A stretch of 64,000 bases of DNA, taken from positions 81,328,033-81,392,032 of the forward strand of contig OZ024828.1 in assembly GCA_964016985.1 (NCBI GenBank). The letters run 5' to 3'. Source of the stretch: Anodontia alba. Its lineage: Eukaryota; Mollusca; Bivalvia; Lucinida; Lucinidae. Positions within the stretch are counted from its first letter, which is position 1. Every line of letters starts with the position of its first letter. Positions 53,040 to 64,000 of this stretch are shown piece after piece. The notes beneath the pieces were generated by a model that was not told where the DNA came from, made no database searches, and worked only from the letters and a program-made list of their open reading frames with translations. Made by a program: the position numbers and the translations under genes.

Positions 53040-55235
53040 GGACAAAAACAGATACATATATTAATTTAATTTGAGCATAGGATGATGAGAAAACAAGTAT
53101 TAAAATGTGTCGAGCAGGAACAGATCGTGGGAGTAAGGAAACAGATCAGATAGGTCAAGTCTAGGTAGGTTCTTCTCATTAAGAGGCGTCTAAATCCATA
53201 AATCCTTTGCTTAAAAGTGTTCCATTATCGAGGTTACCAATTTTATATTTAAAAAGTTCACAAAGTATATTAATGAGTCGTTCATTAGAAAGTGACGTAG
53301 CTTTTAGAATCGTTTTGAGTCTTTGATGAACCTCAACACTGTTAAAAAGATTGTACTCTTCATGTCAAAAGAAATTGAGCTATCACCCAATAGCAGGGTA
53401 TCCAATGATACATAACATATTTGAGAAAGAGAGTTTAACATTTTGATTCGTGGCTGGCGGTACAGACAGCATTGCAGAAGATAATGTTCAGCATTTTCAA
53501 CATTGCCACATCTGCTAAGGGGTGAAACTGTCAAATTTCCGAGAAATATATCGTAATTTAGTGAGCTACATTTAGTCCGTAGACGGGTATGCAGTGTTTC
53601 TGTTTGTTGCTCTCCAACATAGTAGAATTTCGATATGAAAGACGTAGGTTGATGTACCTGATATTTAAAAGAGGCAACGAGGAGTTTCTGTGCTCTTCCG
53701 GAAGAGAGTTCCATTCTCTTGTAGCATATGGTAAGAAAGAGTTGAAGTACTGGCTTGTTTTTGCGTTAACTGCCCTAATAACATTTGATTTTCTTTGGTT
53801 ATAGCGAGATGCTTCCGTAACAGTCGAAGGGACGAGGGAAGTAAGAGAAAAGTCCAGGGACTGCCACAATCACAACCCGCAGTCCTTCCCAGACACAAGA
53901 GGAAGAGGAAACCGACAAATCCAAACAAGCACAAATCGAACAAACGTACGAAAAGCACTAAGATAAGCTCTCTCTTCCCCAAATCGCAATGCTAAAAGGA
54001 CTGAAAAACACAAGAACAAAATGATACAAGGTAAGACATAAAACAAATCGCCTCGTAGAATAAACCACAAAGCAACAAAGAGTAAGACTAACACAGGGAC
54101 CACCACCTTAGAACGGTCAGTAGAGTAAACCACTGAGTAGTTTAAAGCACTTTTACAGCTAGCCAACTTCACCCTGGGTCCCGATGCTACTCTTAATACA
54201 GAAATACATAAAAAAATCGGTTTGCATAAAGGCTCCCAACTCAGTCAATGCATCAAAGCGAAAACATAAAAATCAAATTAATCACTATAATAAACAAAGA
54301 CGAGTACTAGTAATACGGCGTCCAACATATTGTTAACCATTTTGTAGAAGAGAGTATGTTTTAGTTTGTTCCTCCTAGTTTTAAAGTATCACATCCTATT
54401 TAGCTGTACAAGCTTTCAATAATACTAATTTTGTGGTCCCTGTTCCAATTCGAGCTGCTTCTATTTGAAACTTTTCGTGGTCATCTTTTTCATACAGCGT
54501 GCAGTTGTCCCAAAATTCATTACCATATTCTTTGATCGGTCTAATAAAATAATTATAGATTATTTCTAATAATTTTCGATCTAAGTGAAATTTAAGTTTG
54601 CGCGATATGTTAATTCTATTCCAAGCCTTTTTTTTATATAACTTATATGTTTGTGCCCAGCGGCATCATTACTGAGGTATATGCCAAGATGTTTATGATT
54701 TTGGATTTCCTTATTTTGCTGGTTTAACATGTACAGGGGCGGATGTACTCGTTAATGAGATTTCTACTTATTTAAAGAGATTCACTTTTTGCCGAGTTGA
54801 ACTTTACAAGCCAAGTTTTGGCCCACTGAGCTAATTTTTCGAGATCAGAATTTAGTGTTGCAGCTGCAGAGTCAGGGTTTTCAACGACAAGAGATAGGCT
54901 GGTGTCGTCTGCAAATGGCCTTATATTTGATCCAATGTCTTTTACAATGTCATTAATGTATAAAAGAAATAACAGCGGACTAAGGATAGACACCTGTGAG
55001 ACACCCGCGTGGATAAAGTTCCAGTCAGACTGTATGCCTGGAAGAATAATTTAAAAAGATAACTGCTTAACCAAGATAGGAGGCTATCTGACACAATTTA
55101 CAGAGGAGACCCTTGTGCCAAACGCGACCAAACGCCTTGCTGACATCGCAGAAGACCATGCGTAATTCTTTACCCGCATCCAAGGCTTGACAGAATGTGT
55201 TGTAAAGGAAAGTGAGTTGCTCTTACATCAATGAA
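53040..55235 (-). pseudogene. Non-LTR retrotransposon (LINE) remnant
   Basis: Minus strand from 55235: MVFCDVSKAFGRVWHKGLL (RT motif), then ILSPLLFLLYINDIV and RPFADDTSLSLVV (FADD catalytic box, 54993-54772), KHLGIYLSND, ISRKLKFHLDRKLLE, and C-terminal FLPYATREWNSLPEE, LHTRLRTKCSSLN, CGNVENAEHYLLQC. This order fits jockey/CR1-like LINEs. It is 5'-truncated, with frameshifts; about 430 bp of foreign sequence at 53880-54310 separates YKMVNN from SLVPSTV. There is no endonuclease domain and it is inactive. Confidence 0.85.
53880..54310. other. Insertion within the LINE remnant
   Basis: The LINE protein homology stops at 54310 and resumes at 53870. The intervening sequence has no ORF homology, and its ends show no clear terminal repeats or duplication. 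Confidence 0.45.
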
Positions 55236-55446
55236 CGTTAAAAATTACCGTCCTCTGTTATGGACATTCTTGTATTAGTTTAATGTCAAGATACTTGATG
55301 ATAAATCAAATCGATCCGACATAACTATTAGTTTTATTTGATTTATTGGGAAAAACATTTATATCATTTGTTGTCTGCAAATTTGGTCATTAGCATACTA
55401 AGGGTTAAGAATTATTCTGTTAATTTATTCTATTAGAAGCTTACTT

Positions 55447-57497
55447 TTTATCGCACCTGCTTGTAGCAGGGTGCGATATAGGCGTCCGATTTTCTGTCCG
55501 TCCGTCCGTCCGTCCGTCCGTCAGTCCGTCCGTCAGTCCGTCCGTCCGTCTGTCAACATTTATGTCGACGTTCGACATTTATGTCAAAGTTAGTATTCTA
55601 ATCAACTACAAGACTAAACAACCATCAAACCTTGCATGAAACATCTCCCTGACCTCCTGACTTTGCAACATAGGCGTCCGCTTTTCCGTATGTCTGTCCA
55701 TTCGTCCGTCCGTCTGTCAACATTTATGCCGAAGTTCGACATTTATGTCATAGTTAGTATTTTAATCAACTACAAGACTAAACAACCATCAAACCTTGCA
55801 TGAAACATCTCCCTGACCTCCCGACTTTGCGACATAGGTGCCCACTTTTCCATTCGTCTGTCTGTTCATCTGTCCGTCTGTCTGTCTCTTAACAGTTCTG
55901 TTATGTCGAAGTTCGACATTTATGTCAAAGTTAGTATTCTAATCAACTACAAGACTAAACAACCATCAAACCTTGTATGAAATATCTCCCTGACCTCCTG
56001 ACTTTGCAACATAGGTGCCCGCTTTTCCATTCGTCTGTCCGTTCGTCCGTCCGTCTGTCTCTTAACAGTTCTGTTATGTCGAAGTTCGACATTTACGTCA
56101 AAGTTAGTATTCTAATCAACTACAATTCTACAACAACCATCATACCTTGCATGACACATCTCCCTGACCTCCTGACTTGGCAGATATGTAGACCCAGTGA
56201 CCTTGACCTATATTTTGCGCTCCATTGACTTTGACACAATTTACGTTGACGTTCCAGATCTTCTCAACTATAAGGCGTACAACTACCAAACCTTGCATAG
56301 TGCTTCTCCTAGATGTACAGACTTGGCAGGTACCTTGACCCGGTGACCTTGACCTATATTTTGCGCTCCAGTGACTTTGACATATTTTGCGTCGACGTTC
56401 GATATCTCCATAACTATAAGGCCTACAACCATCAAACCTTGCAAAGTGCTTCCCCTCAATGTACTGACTTAGCAGATACCTTGACCTGGTGACCTTGACC
56501 TGTATTTTGGCTGCAGTGACTTTGACATAATTTACGTCAACATTCCAGATCTCCTCAAGTGTAAGACCTCTAGCCACCAAACCTTGCATAGTGCTTCTCC
56601 TATATGTACTCACTTGGCAGGTATCTTGACCCGGTGACCTTGACCTATTTTTTGCGCTCCAGTGCCTTTTACACATTTTACGTCAACGTTCAATATCTCC
56701 TCAACTATAAGGCCTACAACCATCAAACCTTGCATATTGCTTCTCCTCAATGTACGGACTCTGCAGGTACCTTGACTGGGTGACCTTGACCTATATTTCA
56801 TGCTCCATTGACTTTTACACCTTTTACGTCACCCTTCCAGATGTCCTCAACTGTAAGGCCTTCAACCACCAAACCTTATATAGCACTTCTTCTCGATGTA
56901 CTGACTCAACAGGTACCTTGACCTGGTGACCTTGACCTATATTGTGCATTCCAGTGACTTCGACACATTTTATATTGAAGTTCGGTATCTCCTCAAATAT
57001 AAGACCTACAACCACTAAACCTTGCATAGTGCTTCACCTCATTGCACTGGCTTGGCAGGTACCTTGACCCAGTGACCTTGACCTATATTTGACACATTTT
57101 ATGTTGATGTTTGATAACTCCTCAACTATAAGGCCTACAACCACCATACCTTGCATTGTGCTTCTCCTTGATGTAAATTAGCAGGTACCTTGACTCGTGA
57201 CCTTGACCTATATTTCATGCTCCAGTGACTTTTACACATTTTACGTCAACGTTCCATTATCATTGGGCTGTATGATACGAAAAGTCAGTGCTGAAGATAT
57301 AGCCATTAGAGGGAATGGGACTGGCCTGGAATATATGTGCCCCACTAGGCACTTTGTCTACATTTTTTTTCAACCCAGTTTTCCAAGTAAGCACTGCTAA
57401 GAATGAAATAAACTTATTTAATAACCACATTCTGATTGTGGCACCTGTGACTTTGCGCCAGCAGGTGCGATGACGCCTTCCGCGGAATTCTTGTTTT
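55447..57497. mobile_element. Array element T6 with two internal arrays
   Basis: Left end ATCGCACCTGCTTGTAGC, AGGGTGCGATA; right end CAGCAGGTGCGATGACGCC, GCGGAATTCTTGTTTT. First array: four units of about 170 bp with GTCCGTCCGTC, GAAGTTCGACATTTATGTC. Second array: about seven units of about 150 bp with GGTGACCTTGACCTATATTT and CCTTGCATAGTGCTTCTCC. No coding capacity. Confidence 0.78.
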
Positions 57498-58863
57498 AAA
57501 TAACTAACAGTTTTATCAGATTCTTGAGCCGTGGGAATTTTATAAGGCTGTTTTGTGGGACTGGGCTGTACAATTCATTGAAATACTGCATTGAAATACT
57601 GCATTGCTCTGTTCTACAAAGTGACCACTTTATTGAAAGTTTTAAATAGAGCTTTAACGTTGCTAGGCACCCGAGGCACATTGAAGCTACGCCGGAAATC
57701 CGGATTAGTTTTACTGGACTTCTGGGTTGGCTTATAAAGGGGCCTAGTTATAATTCATAACTAAGTCACCGAGCCTGGTGCATGAAGTAGGGGTCCAGTC
57801 AGTTAAAAAATTTAGAAAGTCAGTCAAAATGATTTATTTTTTATTCTCGAACCTAGTGCGTATCAATTCAGACTGCATAATGCTTAGGTACACAGCTCGA
57901 GTCGTGAATAAGTTTCATTCACTAGCAACATATTGATTTCGCCGATCGGGAGTCGAAGAGGGTGCTGTCGGTGGCGTCCGCGTCGATCTTCGTAACGGTG
58001 AAGTTGTATCTTCCGATATTCTATTCCCTCTAGGTCTCTGCATGCCTGTTCCGAGAAGTCGTACCATGATATGTTATCACATTCCGTAGCTCTTCTTCTC
58101 GATCGCGTTGCAATACTTATCAACGTGGAACGTTGAGATGGTCCCCTTGATGATGCCCAGTTCTTGTCTTTCATGTCGTACATGGAGGATCCACGTTGAT
58201 AGTCTCATCTGGGCGCTGGAGTCGAGTTGCCTTCACAACCACGCTGTTGAATGCACTTGTCTTGATGTTGTAGATTTATTGTAGGTCTCGTGCAGAGGGT
58301 GTGGCTGTCGAATATAGTCGAAGTAGTAGAAAGTCAGCGGTTCACTAAGATCTGGACGCGACGGTAGAGAGTTGATCCTGCTCTTCTACACAGGCGGCTG
58401 TCTGGAGTAGGAGGCGGTGTCGTTGGTCAGATGATGGTAAGTGATGTTTCTATGGTGACTTTCTGCTGCGTGCGGCCGTGTGTGATGATAGATGTTGGAG
58501 GTTCTTGTAGAGTCTGCGATGATGGTGATGCCACCTTCTTCTTCATACAGGGCGTTGGCTGTCGGCGAGCTGGCGTCGGTCGTTGTTCAGCAGGTCGTCA
58601 AGCAGGTAAGGCTGGCGAGGCCACTCGCTGCCTCCTACTTTCAGCCATCTTCTTGTAGATTCGTCGGTCAGTCGATTGCTTGTGGAAGGTTAGCCCAACT
58701 TTTACTAAGTCCTTCCCGTCAGACATTTTCCATAATATCTGACCAGTCTTTCAAGGCATTGAGCAACACGGTCAGCAACAAATTACTAATAATGGTTAGT
58801 CAGTCGATGGTTCCACTTCACAGTTTGAAGGGAGAATGTGATGATGATGATGCTCTTGGTATC
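57498..58863. other. Unresolved GC-richer block
   Basis: 58000-58700 is richer in G+C and CpG than its surroundings, with overlapping frames on both strands (minus 58183-57884, 99 codons, includes SWYDF-like ISWYDFSEQACRDLEGIEY). The frame looks protein-like but I recognise no family; it may be part of an LTR element or an old exon. Confidence 0.3.
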
Positions 58864-59142
58864 CATTACGAAAACAAGCCTATTCAAATATATTGAAAAT
58901 TTTACCACCAAAAAACAGAAAGTTTTCAGATAAAAATTCTGATATTTTTCATATTTCTGCTCAAAACATAGATTGTGGGTACTCGTTAGAACCGCCTCGC
59001 CGAGGCGGTTCTAACGAGTACCCACAATCCATGTTTTTGAGCGGAAATAAGAAAAATAATGTATACCCCTATAAACTCCAGTTTTGCTATATAAAAGTGG
59101 GGTTTAAGGGGGTCAGAACTATATAGGCGTGTTTTCGTGATG
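58864..59142. repeat. Family A2 element, complete
   Basis: CATTACGAAAACAAGCCTAT and GGCGTGTTTTCGTGATG ends. Perfect alpha stem around GCCTCGCCGAGGC. Confidence 0.87.
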
Positions 59143-59172
59143 ATACAAGAATTGATCAGTTTTTTTTTTTTA

Positions 59173-59347
59173 CAATAGAACCTCGATGATTCAAACTCTA
59201 GTAATTCAAAATTCTCGATAATTCAAAGTGTTTTTGAAGTCTCAGTTGAAATATAGGTATGCACTTTAACCCTCAGTTGTTCAAAGTCTCAATAATTCAA
59301 ATAAAATAGTCTGGTCACTTGGACTTTGAATTATCGGGGCTCCACTG
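59173..59347. repeat. pogo-like MITE (ATTCAAA type)
   Basis: CAATAGAACCTCGATGATTC and GAATTATCGGGGCTCCACTG ends; repeated AATTCAAA. No palindromic core. Confidence 0.75.
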
Positions 59348-59389
59348 GATAATGTAATTATACAAATAATAGGATCATCATAATTTATT

Positions 59390-59567
59390 TTAACCTTTTA
59401 AGCACCAAGCAAAATTGTAGCAGACGATATTCTGATTTTTTTTGTTAAATATTTTTGGAGAAAGTAAACTTCACATTTCATGTTACTCGCCCGCTGTCGA
59501 GGATTTTGTTTTTGAAAAATACGAAAAAAAAATCAAACAGTCGCCTGCTGCAATTGTGATTGGCGCT
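59390..59567. repeat. Family B MITE, first duplicate
   Basis: TTTTAACCTTTTAAGCACC start, AAATTGTAGCAGACGATATTC, TGTGATTGGCGCTT end, cut at the duplication junction. Confidence 0.7.
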
Positions 59568-59773
59568 TGATGATTCAAACTCCAATAATTCAAAATTCTC
59601 GATAATTCAAAGTGTTTTTGAAGTCTCAGTTGAAATATAGGTATGCACTTTAACCCTCAGCTATTCAAAGTCTCAATAATTCAAACAAAGTTGTCTGGTC
59701 CCTTGGACTTTGAATTATCGAGATTCCACTGGATAATGTAATTATACAAATAACAGGATCATCATAATCTATT

Positions 59774-59982
59774 TTAACCCTTAAACAATTGTCGGCTGCT
59801 TTGTCATCTGCTTGTGATTTTAAAAGTCATTTCTGCAAACAGTGTGGACCCAGAAGGAGCAGTCTGATCTGGGTCCACACTGTTTGCCTGTATGCAAAAA
59901 TAGGTTTGAAAAGTTTGCAAGAATATTCAGCAGACGACATAAACAGACGACATTTTCAGATGCAGGTTTTCTTGGGGGTTAA
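59774..59982 (+). repeat. Family C MITE
   Basis: TTAACCCTTAAACAATTGTC start, stem GTGGACCCAGAAGGAG...TCTGGGTCCAC, end CTTGGGGGTTAA. It inserted at the TTAA border of the neighbouring family B copy. Confidence 0.8.
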
Positions 59983-60178
59983 CCTTTTAATCGCCAAGCA
60001 AAATTGTAGCAGACGATATTCTGATTTTTTTTGTTAAATATTTTTGGCGAAAATAAGCTTCACATTTCATGTTACTCACCTGCTGTCTAGCATTTTGTTT
60101 TCTGAAAAATACAAAACCAAACAAAAAAAAAATCAAACAGTCGCCTGCTGCATTTTTGATTGGCGCTTTCAGGGTTAA
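59979..60178. repeat. Family B MITE, second duplicate
   Basis: TTAACCTTTTAATCGCCAAG and GGCGCTTTCAGGGTTAA ends. Confidence 0.75.
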
Positions 60179-60640
60179 CACCACTATGGTAATTTTGGAC
60201 TTGAAATGTAGTAATAAAAGCATATGAAAATGCCATAAATAGATAATATCATTGTGTTTTGAGTGTTGTTATCTGTCTCAACCATCTTTGGCCCTCGGGC
60301 CTTCTGGCAGATTATTGGGTAAACCACCATGTGACAATGAAACTCTTCGACCAGAAAACAGTGTAAGTGAAATAACTCAAATAGGCGAGAATTTTCCGAG
60401 TAGTCGAGAGGTTAGCTCTCCTGGGTGGAATTTTGACGGTACGGCGCATCATTTCACAGAGTCTCTCCTTACTAGATATAATTGAAATACTGTCTGAAAA
60501 GTCATCCATTGTTTGTTGTTGTTTTTTTTTTTTTTTCTTTCTTTCTTTTCCTAAAAAAGGAGAAACTTACAATAATCTTGCCCACTTTCCTGTGCACGAA
60601 AGGCTATAAAAAACATGCACGGCTAATAAACATTAGAATA
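60179..60640. other. No gene recognised
   Basis: Open frames of 65-77 codons overlap on both strands at 60252-60509 without a domain. T/C-rich tract at 60518-60552. Confidence 0.4.
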
Positions 60641-60972
60641 CAGTCGACTCTCGTTATCTCGAACTCCAAGGGACTCTCTGAAATACTTCGAGATATCCGT
60701 AGTTCGACATATCAGGTTTGCAGAATTGAGGAAAAAAATAATTTGATTAACCACATTTAACAAACTGATAGGTAACTGGACTTTTGAAGTTCGAGATATA
60801 TTGAAAATATTGTGGAAAAGAGGAGAAATTGCTCCTCAGGAGCAATTTCTCCTCTTTTCTACAATATTTTCCATCTGTTGTTAGGTTTTCATGTATAGGC
60901 AGGGACCAGATTTTCACTTCGAGATAAGCGGTTATTCGAGATAAGCGAGGTCGAGATAACGAGAGTCAACTG
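60641..60972. repeat. pogo-like MITE with central hairpin
   Basis: CAGTCGACTCTCGTTATCTC and ATAACGAGAGTCAACTG ends, TA on both sides. Central stem GAGGAGAAATTGCTCCTCAG and inverse. Confidence 0.85.
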
Positions 60973-60977
60973 TATAT

Positions 60978-61085
60978 AAACCCTTAAAGCGCCAGTCACA
61001 ACAGCAGCAGAAAACATTCTGAAATAATAACTGAAGAAATGCAGAATGTCTTCTGCTACATTTTGCTTGGCGCTTTAATTGTTAA
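60978..61085. repeat. Family B short form
   Basis: AACCCTTAAAGCGCCAGTC and TTGGCGCTTTAATTGTTAA ends without the long inner stem. Confidence 0.7.
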
Positions 61086-61149
61086 ATGTGGCTGTCAAAA
61101 GGCAAGATCAGTCTGTGCGGCCTGATCAGGGCTTCAGCCATTTATCATT

Positions 61150-61362
61150 TAGTTAACGCTTAGCACTCTGGGTAAAATTTTCAGCAGACGACATTTTGAA
61201 ATTTTTTTCTTATTTTTCCCAGAAAACAGGATTTGACATTTCATGCAAATTGTCTCCTAAGGAGACAATTTGCATGAAATGTCAAATCCTGTTTTCTGGG
61301 AAAAACAAGAAAAATATCATCAATCTGTCGTCTGCTGAAAATGCCCAGAGAGTGGTAAAGGT
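61150..61362. repeat. Family R MITE, intact
   Basis: TTAACGCTTAGCACTCTGGG and CCAGAGAGTGGTAAAGGTTA ends. Near-perfect stem AAACAGGATTTGACATTTC, CCTAAGGAG centre. Confidence 0.85.
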
Positions 61363-61831
61363 TAAAACAGCAAATACGAAAAGACACCCTGGGTTTCTGT
61401 TTGACTTTGTAGTAATGATGCGCAGAATGATCTGAATCTGTGCACTTTGCGCATGTTCGAAAGCTTGTTTTTGCTTGATGCGGCCCAGTTATGAGTTTCT
61501 GTCAGGTTGGGGAGATGATGTATGTAATAGAAGGTAAAGTAGGAATATTTTGCTGTGTCCTGGCTCATATCCAAAAGCACATTTTCTGACATAGCGGTCG
61601 CGGTATATTTGTATAAATATTTAAAATAAATTAGCTGGTTGGAGAAGAGAAATCATCGGATTGGTGACGTACGGAAGAAAACCAACCAATGTAACACCGT
61701 TTGAAAAATATTTTAAGACTTAAAGAAAATAAGATGGTCGAGGATATTTTACATCACATACTAATTTTAGCTGCTAATCCATCCCAGTCAACAGTTTATT
61801 TTCCTATGATTGTGTCATTAGTCTGGAAAAC

Positions 61832-62104
61832 CATTACGAAAACATACCTATATAATTTTGACCTCCTGTTAACCCAACTTTTATATAGTAAAACTGGGAT
61901 TTACAGGGGTATAGATTATTTTTCTTATTTCTGCTCTAAACATAGATTGTGGGTACTCGTTAGAACCGCCTCGGCGAGGCGGTTCTAACGAGTACCCACA
62001 ATCTTTGTTTTGAGCAGAAATATGAAAAATATCAGACTTTTTGTCTGAAAACTTTTTTGTTAGTGAAATTTTCAGTATATTTGAACAGGCGTGCTTTCGT
62101 AATG
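61832..62104. repeat. Family A2 element, complete
   Basis: CATTACGAAAACATACCTAT and GGCGTGCTTTCGTAATG ends; alpha stem GAACCGCCTCGGCGAGGC. Confidence 0.87.
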
Positions 62105-62429
62105 ACTGGCAATATTTCTTGTCTTGCGATAAAGGACAGTTTGAGTTGTGTCTTCACAAAAATCTAACATTTTCTGATCAAGATTTAGCTCTCTTGTTGT
62201 TTCTCAGCGGCAGAAATGAATCAAACTTAGAACATCTGAATGATACTGAAGAAAAAAAATCGCCGTCTTAGAATTTTCCTACTTCACTTTGAATTATAAC
62301 ATCAATGGGTGAAAACCCAAACAAGTATCGGGTCTCCTGTTTATGATTTGAACCGCAAAGCCAGAAAACGTTACGTCTAGTCTAAACGCATGAAAGACAA
62401 CACTAACAACTAAATGCATGTTGGCGCGC
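62105..62429. other. No gene recognised
   Basis: Downstream side of the possible minus-strand terminal exon. Unique sequence. Confidence 0.4.
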
Positions 62430-62435
62430 TTTATT
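62430..62435 (-). terminator. Polyadenylation signal candidate
   Basis: The minus strand reads CCCCAAATAAAGCGCG, a canonical hexamer about 60 bp after the TAG at 62494. Confidence 0.35.
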
Positions 62436-62493
62436 TGGGGAAGATGAGCATTACACAGAAGGACGTTGAAACTCTTTGAACTGACAAGATTGA

Positions 62494-62706
62494 CTATATG
62501 ACATCGTCCTGTCCGTGAGCTTGGTAACCTATTTCGGGGAATGGGGAAAGATCGTACTCATTGCCGAGGTAGCCGCTGCCCAGCCCACAAAAACCAAACT
62601 TTTTTTTTTTTTTTTTTTTTGTTTTGCCAAAAAATGGCTGTGATTTGCCACAATGCAGTATACCTATGGCAATGACGAGGTGGCAAATCAGCACCGCAAG
62701 ATCCAC
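62494..62706 (-). CDS. Possible terminal exon of an unknown small gene
   Basis: The frame reads a hydrophobic stretch (LAVLICHLVIAIGILHCG), a run of Lys codons made by an A tract, and GFCGLGSGYLGNEYDLSPF to TAG. An AATAAA lies about 60 bp after the stop. No in-frame ATG and no clear acceptor are seen, so the start is unknown; the A tract may have expanded in an exon or be intronic. No family is recognised. Confidence 0.3.
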   Translation of the reverse strand: MDLAVLICHLVIAIGILHCGKSQPFFGKTKKKKKKKFGFCGLGSGYLGNEYDLSPFPEIGYQAHGQDDVI

Positions 62707-62907
62707 GAATCAAAACACAATTTTGTGATGCTCACCGTACGAAAGCCGCGTAGAAACTGATAACTTTACACACAGAACTACCGATATTCACGTAATCACT
62801 GACCATGACATTGCACAACTGAGCAATTCTATGCTAACAAACTTTGTTAACGCTTGCATCGCCAAGACAAATATTCAGATCTATACTTCGAAATGATCGG
62901 AATGTTA

Positions 62908-63100
62908 ATACTGACATGTGCTCCCAACGAAGACTCAAATCAGCCTGCGCATCCGCGCAGTCTGATTAGAGTCTTCGTTGTCCGCATGAAGAAACCTTGC
63001 ATCATTGGCCATCCATAAATGCGCCCAGTGAAGATTCACATCGGACTGCGCGGATGCGCAGGCTGATCTGAATCATCGCTGGGTGCACATGTCAAATGTA
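62908..63100. repeat. Family G element
   Basis: ACATGTGCTCCCAACGAAG and CGCTGGGTGCACATGT ends with GCCTGCGCATCCGCGCAGTC and its inverse. Confidence 0.78.
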
Positions 63101-63613
63101 CATATTTTCTGACATTACCAGCTCAAATTATGTCAAATGAATCAGAACATGATTCCGAAATTATTGAATCATTGCTGACTTGTGATTCAAAGTGAATCAG
63201 ACAGTTTTCAGATGTCAAGCATTTAGATGTCCTATGTTTTGGTGCATATCGGCTTAGAAACAACAAGTAAGCCAAAACGTGACAAAAATGTGCCACGTCG
63301 TGATAAAAAAAAAATGCTCTTTGGCCGTTCCGTCTAATCAATTTTTCAGTGCGCATGCCAGACCCCTTAGCGAGGCCACATGTATAGTTCTGTAGTTTAA
63401 GTTTCCCCTTCAGGGACACTGCTTACGTGAGTGAACAGAATAGGTTGTAGCGAGACTGCGTGGATGCGCAGGCTCGCCTGAACCTTTGCTGTTCTGACAG
63501 CTTTTTTTCCCATTGTGCGGATCAGAGGCATGGATTGTTTATTAATATGATAAAATTGCATGAATTGTTCATGAAGGCATACATCAGACTGCCCTACACT
63601 ACAAAACAATAGA
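63101..63613. other. No gene; degraded H-type stem
   Basis: AGCGAGACTGCGTGGATGC, GCAGGCTCGCCTG at 63450-63482 is a gamma-like remnant. Nothing else is recognised. Confidence 0.4.
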
Positions 63614-63846
63614 TGGGCCTAGCCATGCGAGAACGTGTCTTCGGGCATATTTTGACAGCGATGGCCCAGACCAGCCTGCGCATCCGCACAGTCTTATCAG
63701 GGCCTTCACTGTCCGCTAACAGAATTATTGAATACTATAGAATGTATGAATTTAGAGCAAAGGCCCTTATGATATTTTGCGCATGTGCAGGATAAATCTG
63801 CGCATTCTGCACATGTTCGAATACACTTTTTCGCTAGACGCGATCC
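63614..63846 (-). repeat. Family H element (inverted)
   Basis: GGGCCTAGCCATGCGAGAAC left, TTTTTCGCTAGACGCGATCC right, AGCCTGCGCATCCGCACAG inside. Confidence 0.72.
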
Positions 63847-64000
63847 AAATGATATCTCATGTGGCCAGATTTGTTGTTACCACACACAAAAGGGTCTTAG
63901 TGATTTGTCCGGTCAAAAAATGTACGTATCTAGAATTTTAACCCTACCAGGCAACTAAGTCACATAGTGGCAGCGCCATTCCGGTCAAAGATTCTGTCCA

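Larger units (their letters stand above)
59190..60178 (+). repeat. Tandem duplication of a MITE pair
   Basis: Unit 59195-59567 (pogo-like MITE, 45 bp flank, family B) repeats from 59568 to 60178. Identity is very high over the pogo-like part. The second unit has gained a family C element at 59774-59982. Confidence 0.82.

Noticed and set aside
56140..57027. Minus-strand ORFs with VKVTG repeats
   Set aside because: They are translations of the T6 tandem array.
57884..58183. Confident gene call for the 99-codon frame
   Set aside because: There is no domain, splice partner or poly(A) signal; it is kept only as an unresolved block.

Overview
The window is animal nuclear DNA, about 60% A+T, with long introns, GT-AG splice sites, microsatellites, tRNA-derived SINEs, non-LTR, DIRS and Tc1 remnants, and a very high density of short palindromic DNA transposons (MITEs). 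The repeat types (tandem-array elements ending in GGTGAGC or TGATCACAATAGCTCA modules, SINEs with a GGCCGTAAAACCC end) and the gene types point to a bivalve mollusc, probably a heterodont clam. This identification is an inference; no species is proven.

Three genes are supported. (1) Minus strand, 12571 down to 1826: five small exons that join in frame and encode the N-terminal half of RMI1, the OB-fold scaffold of the BLM-TOP3A-RMI dissolvasome. The rest lies left of the window or is missing. (2) Minus strand, 36400 down to 29687: a three-exon gene for a secreted protein of about 735 residues. Its first exon encodes long runs of 15- and 11-residue repeats, a spacing typical of right-handed coiled coils. 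I do not recognise the family. (3) Plus strand, 51235 to 52383: a single-exon secreted protein with coiled coils and one C-terminal six-cysteine SRCR domain, probably a bivalve innate-recognition type protein. A minisatellite reaches almost to its start codon, and a broken copy of its last codons lies just downstream. Three more short open segments (26072, 41144, 62494) are weak exon candidates.

The rest is mostly mobile DNA. From left to right: the RMI1 introns filled with MITEs, SINEs and two array elements (1-13 kb); a duplicated block and a 3.7 kb array element with a nested TIR element (15-20 kb); SINEs and a chain of TTAA-flanked MITEs (20.9-23.1 kb); microsatellites and hairpins (24-29 kb); the coiled-coil gene, whose splice sites and stop lie close to MITEs (29.5-36.5 kb); further hairpin elements (37-42 kb); a DIRS remnant, a Tc1 remnant and a large hairpin in a row (43-46.7 kb); the SRCR gene (50.6-52.8 kb); a LINE remnant and a 2 kb array element (53-57.5 kb); an unresolved GC-richer block (57.5-58.8 kb); and more MITEs to the end.

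The most unusual pattern is modularity. A few palindromic cores recur inside elements that have quite different termini: TTAA-flanked piggyBac-like ends, TA-flanked CAG...CTG pogo-like ends, and other ends. Stem cores therefore seem to be exchanged among transposon families. MITE family labels used below (A1, A2, B to I, K, L, M, P, Q, R, U) and core labels (alpha, beta, gamma) are mine.
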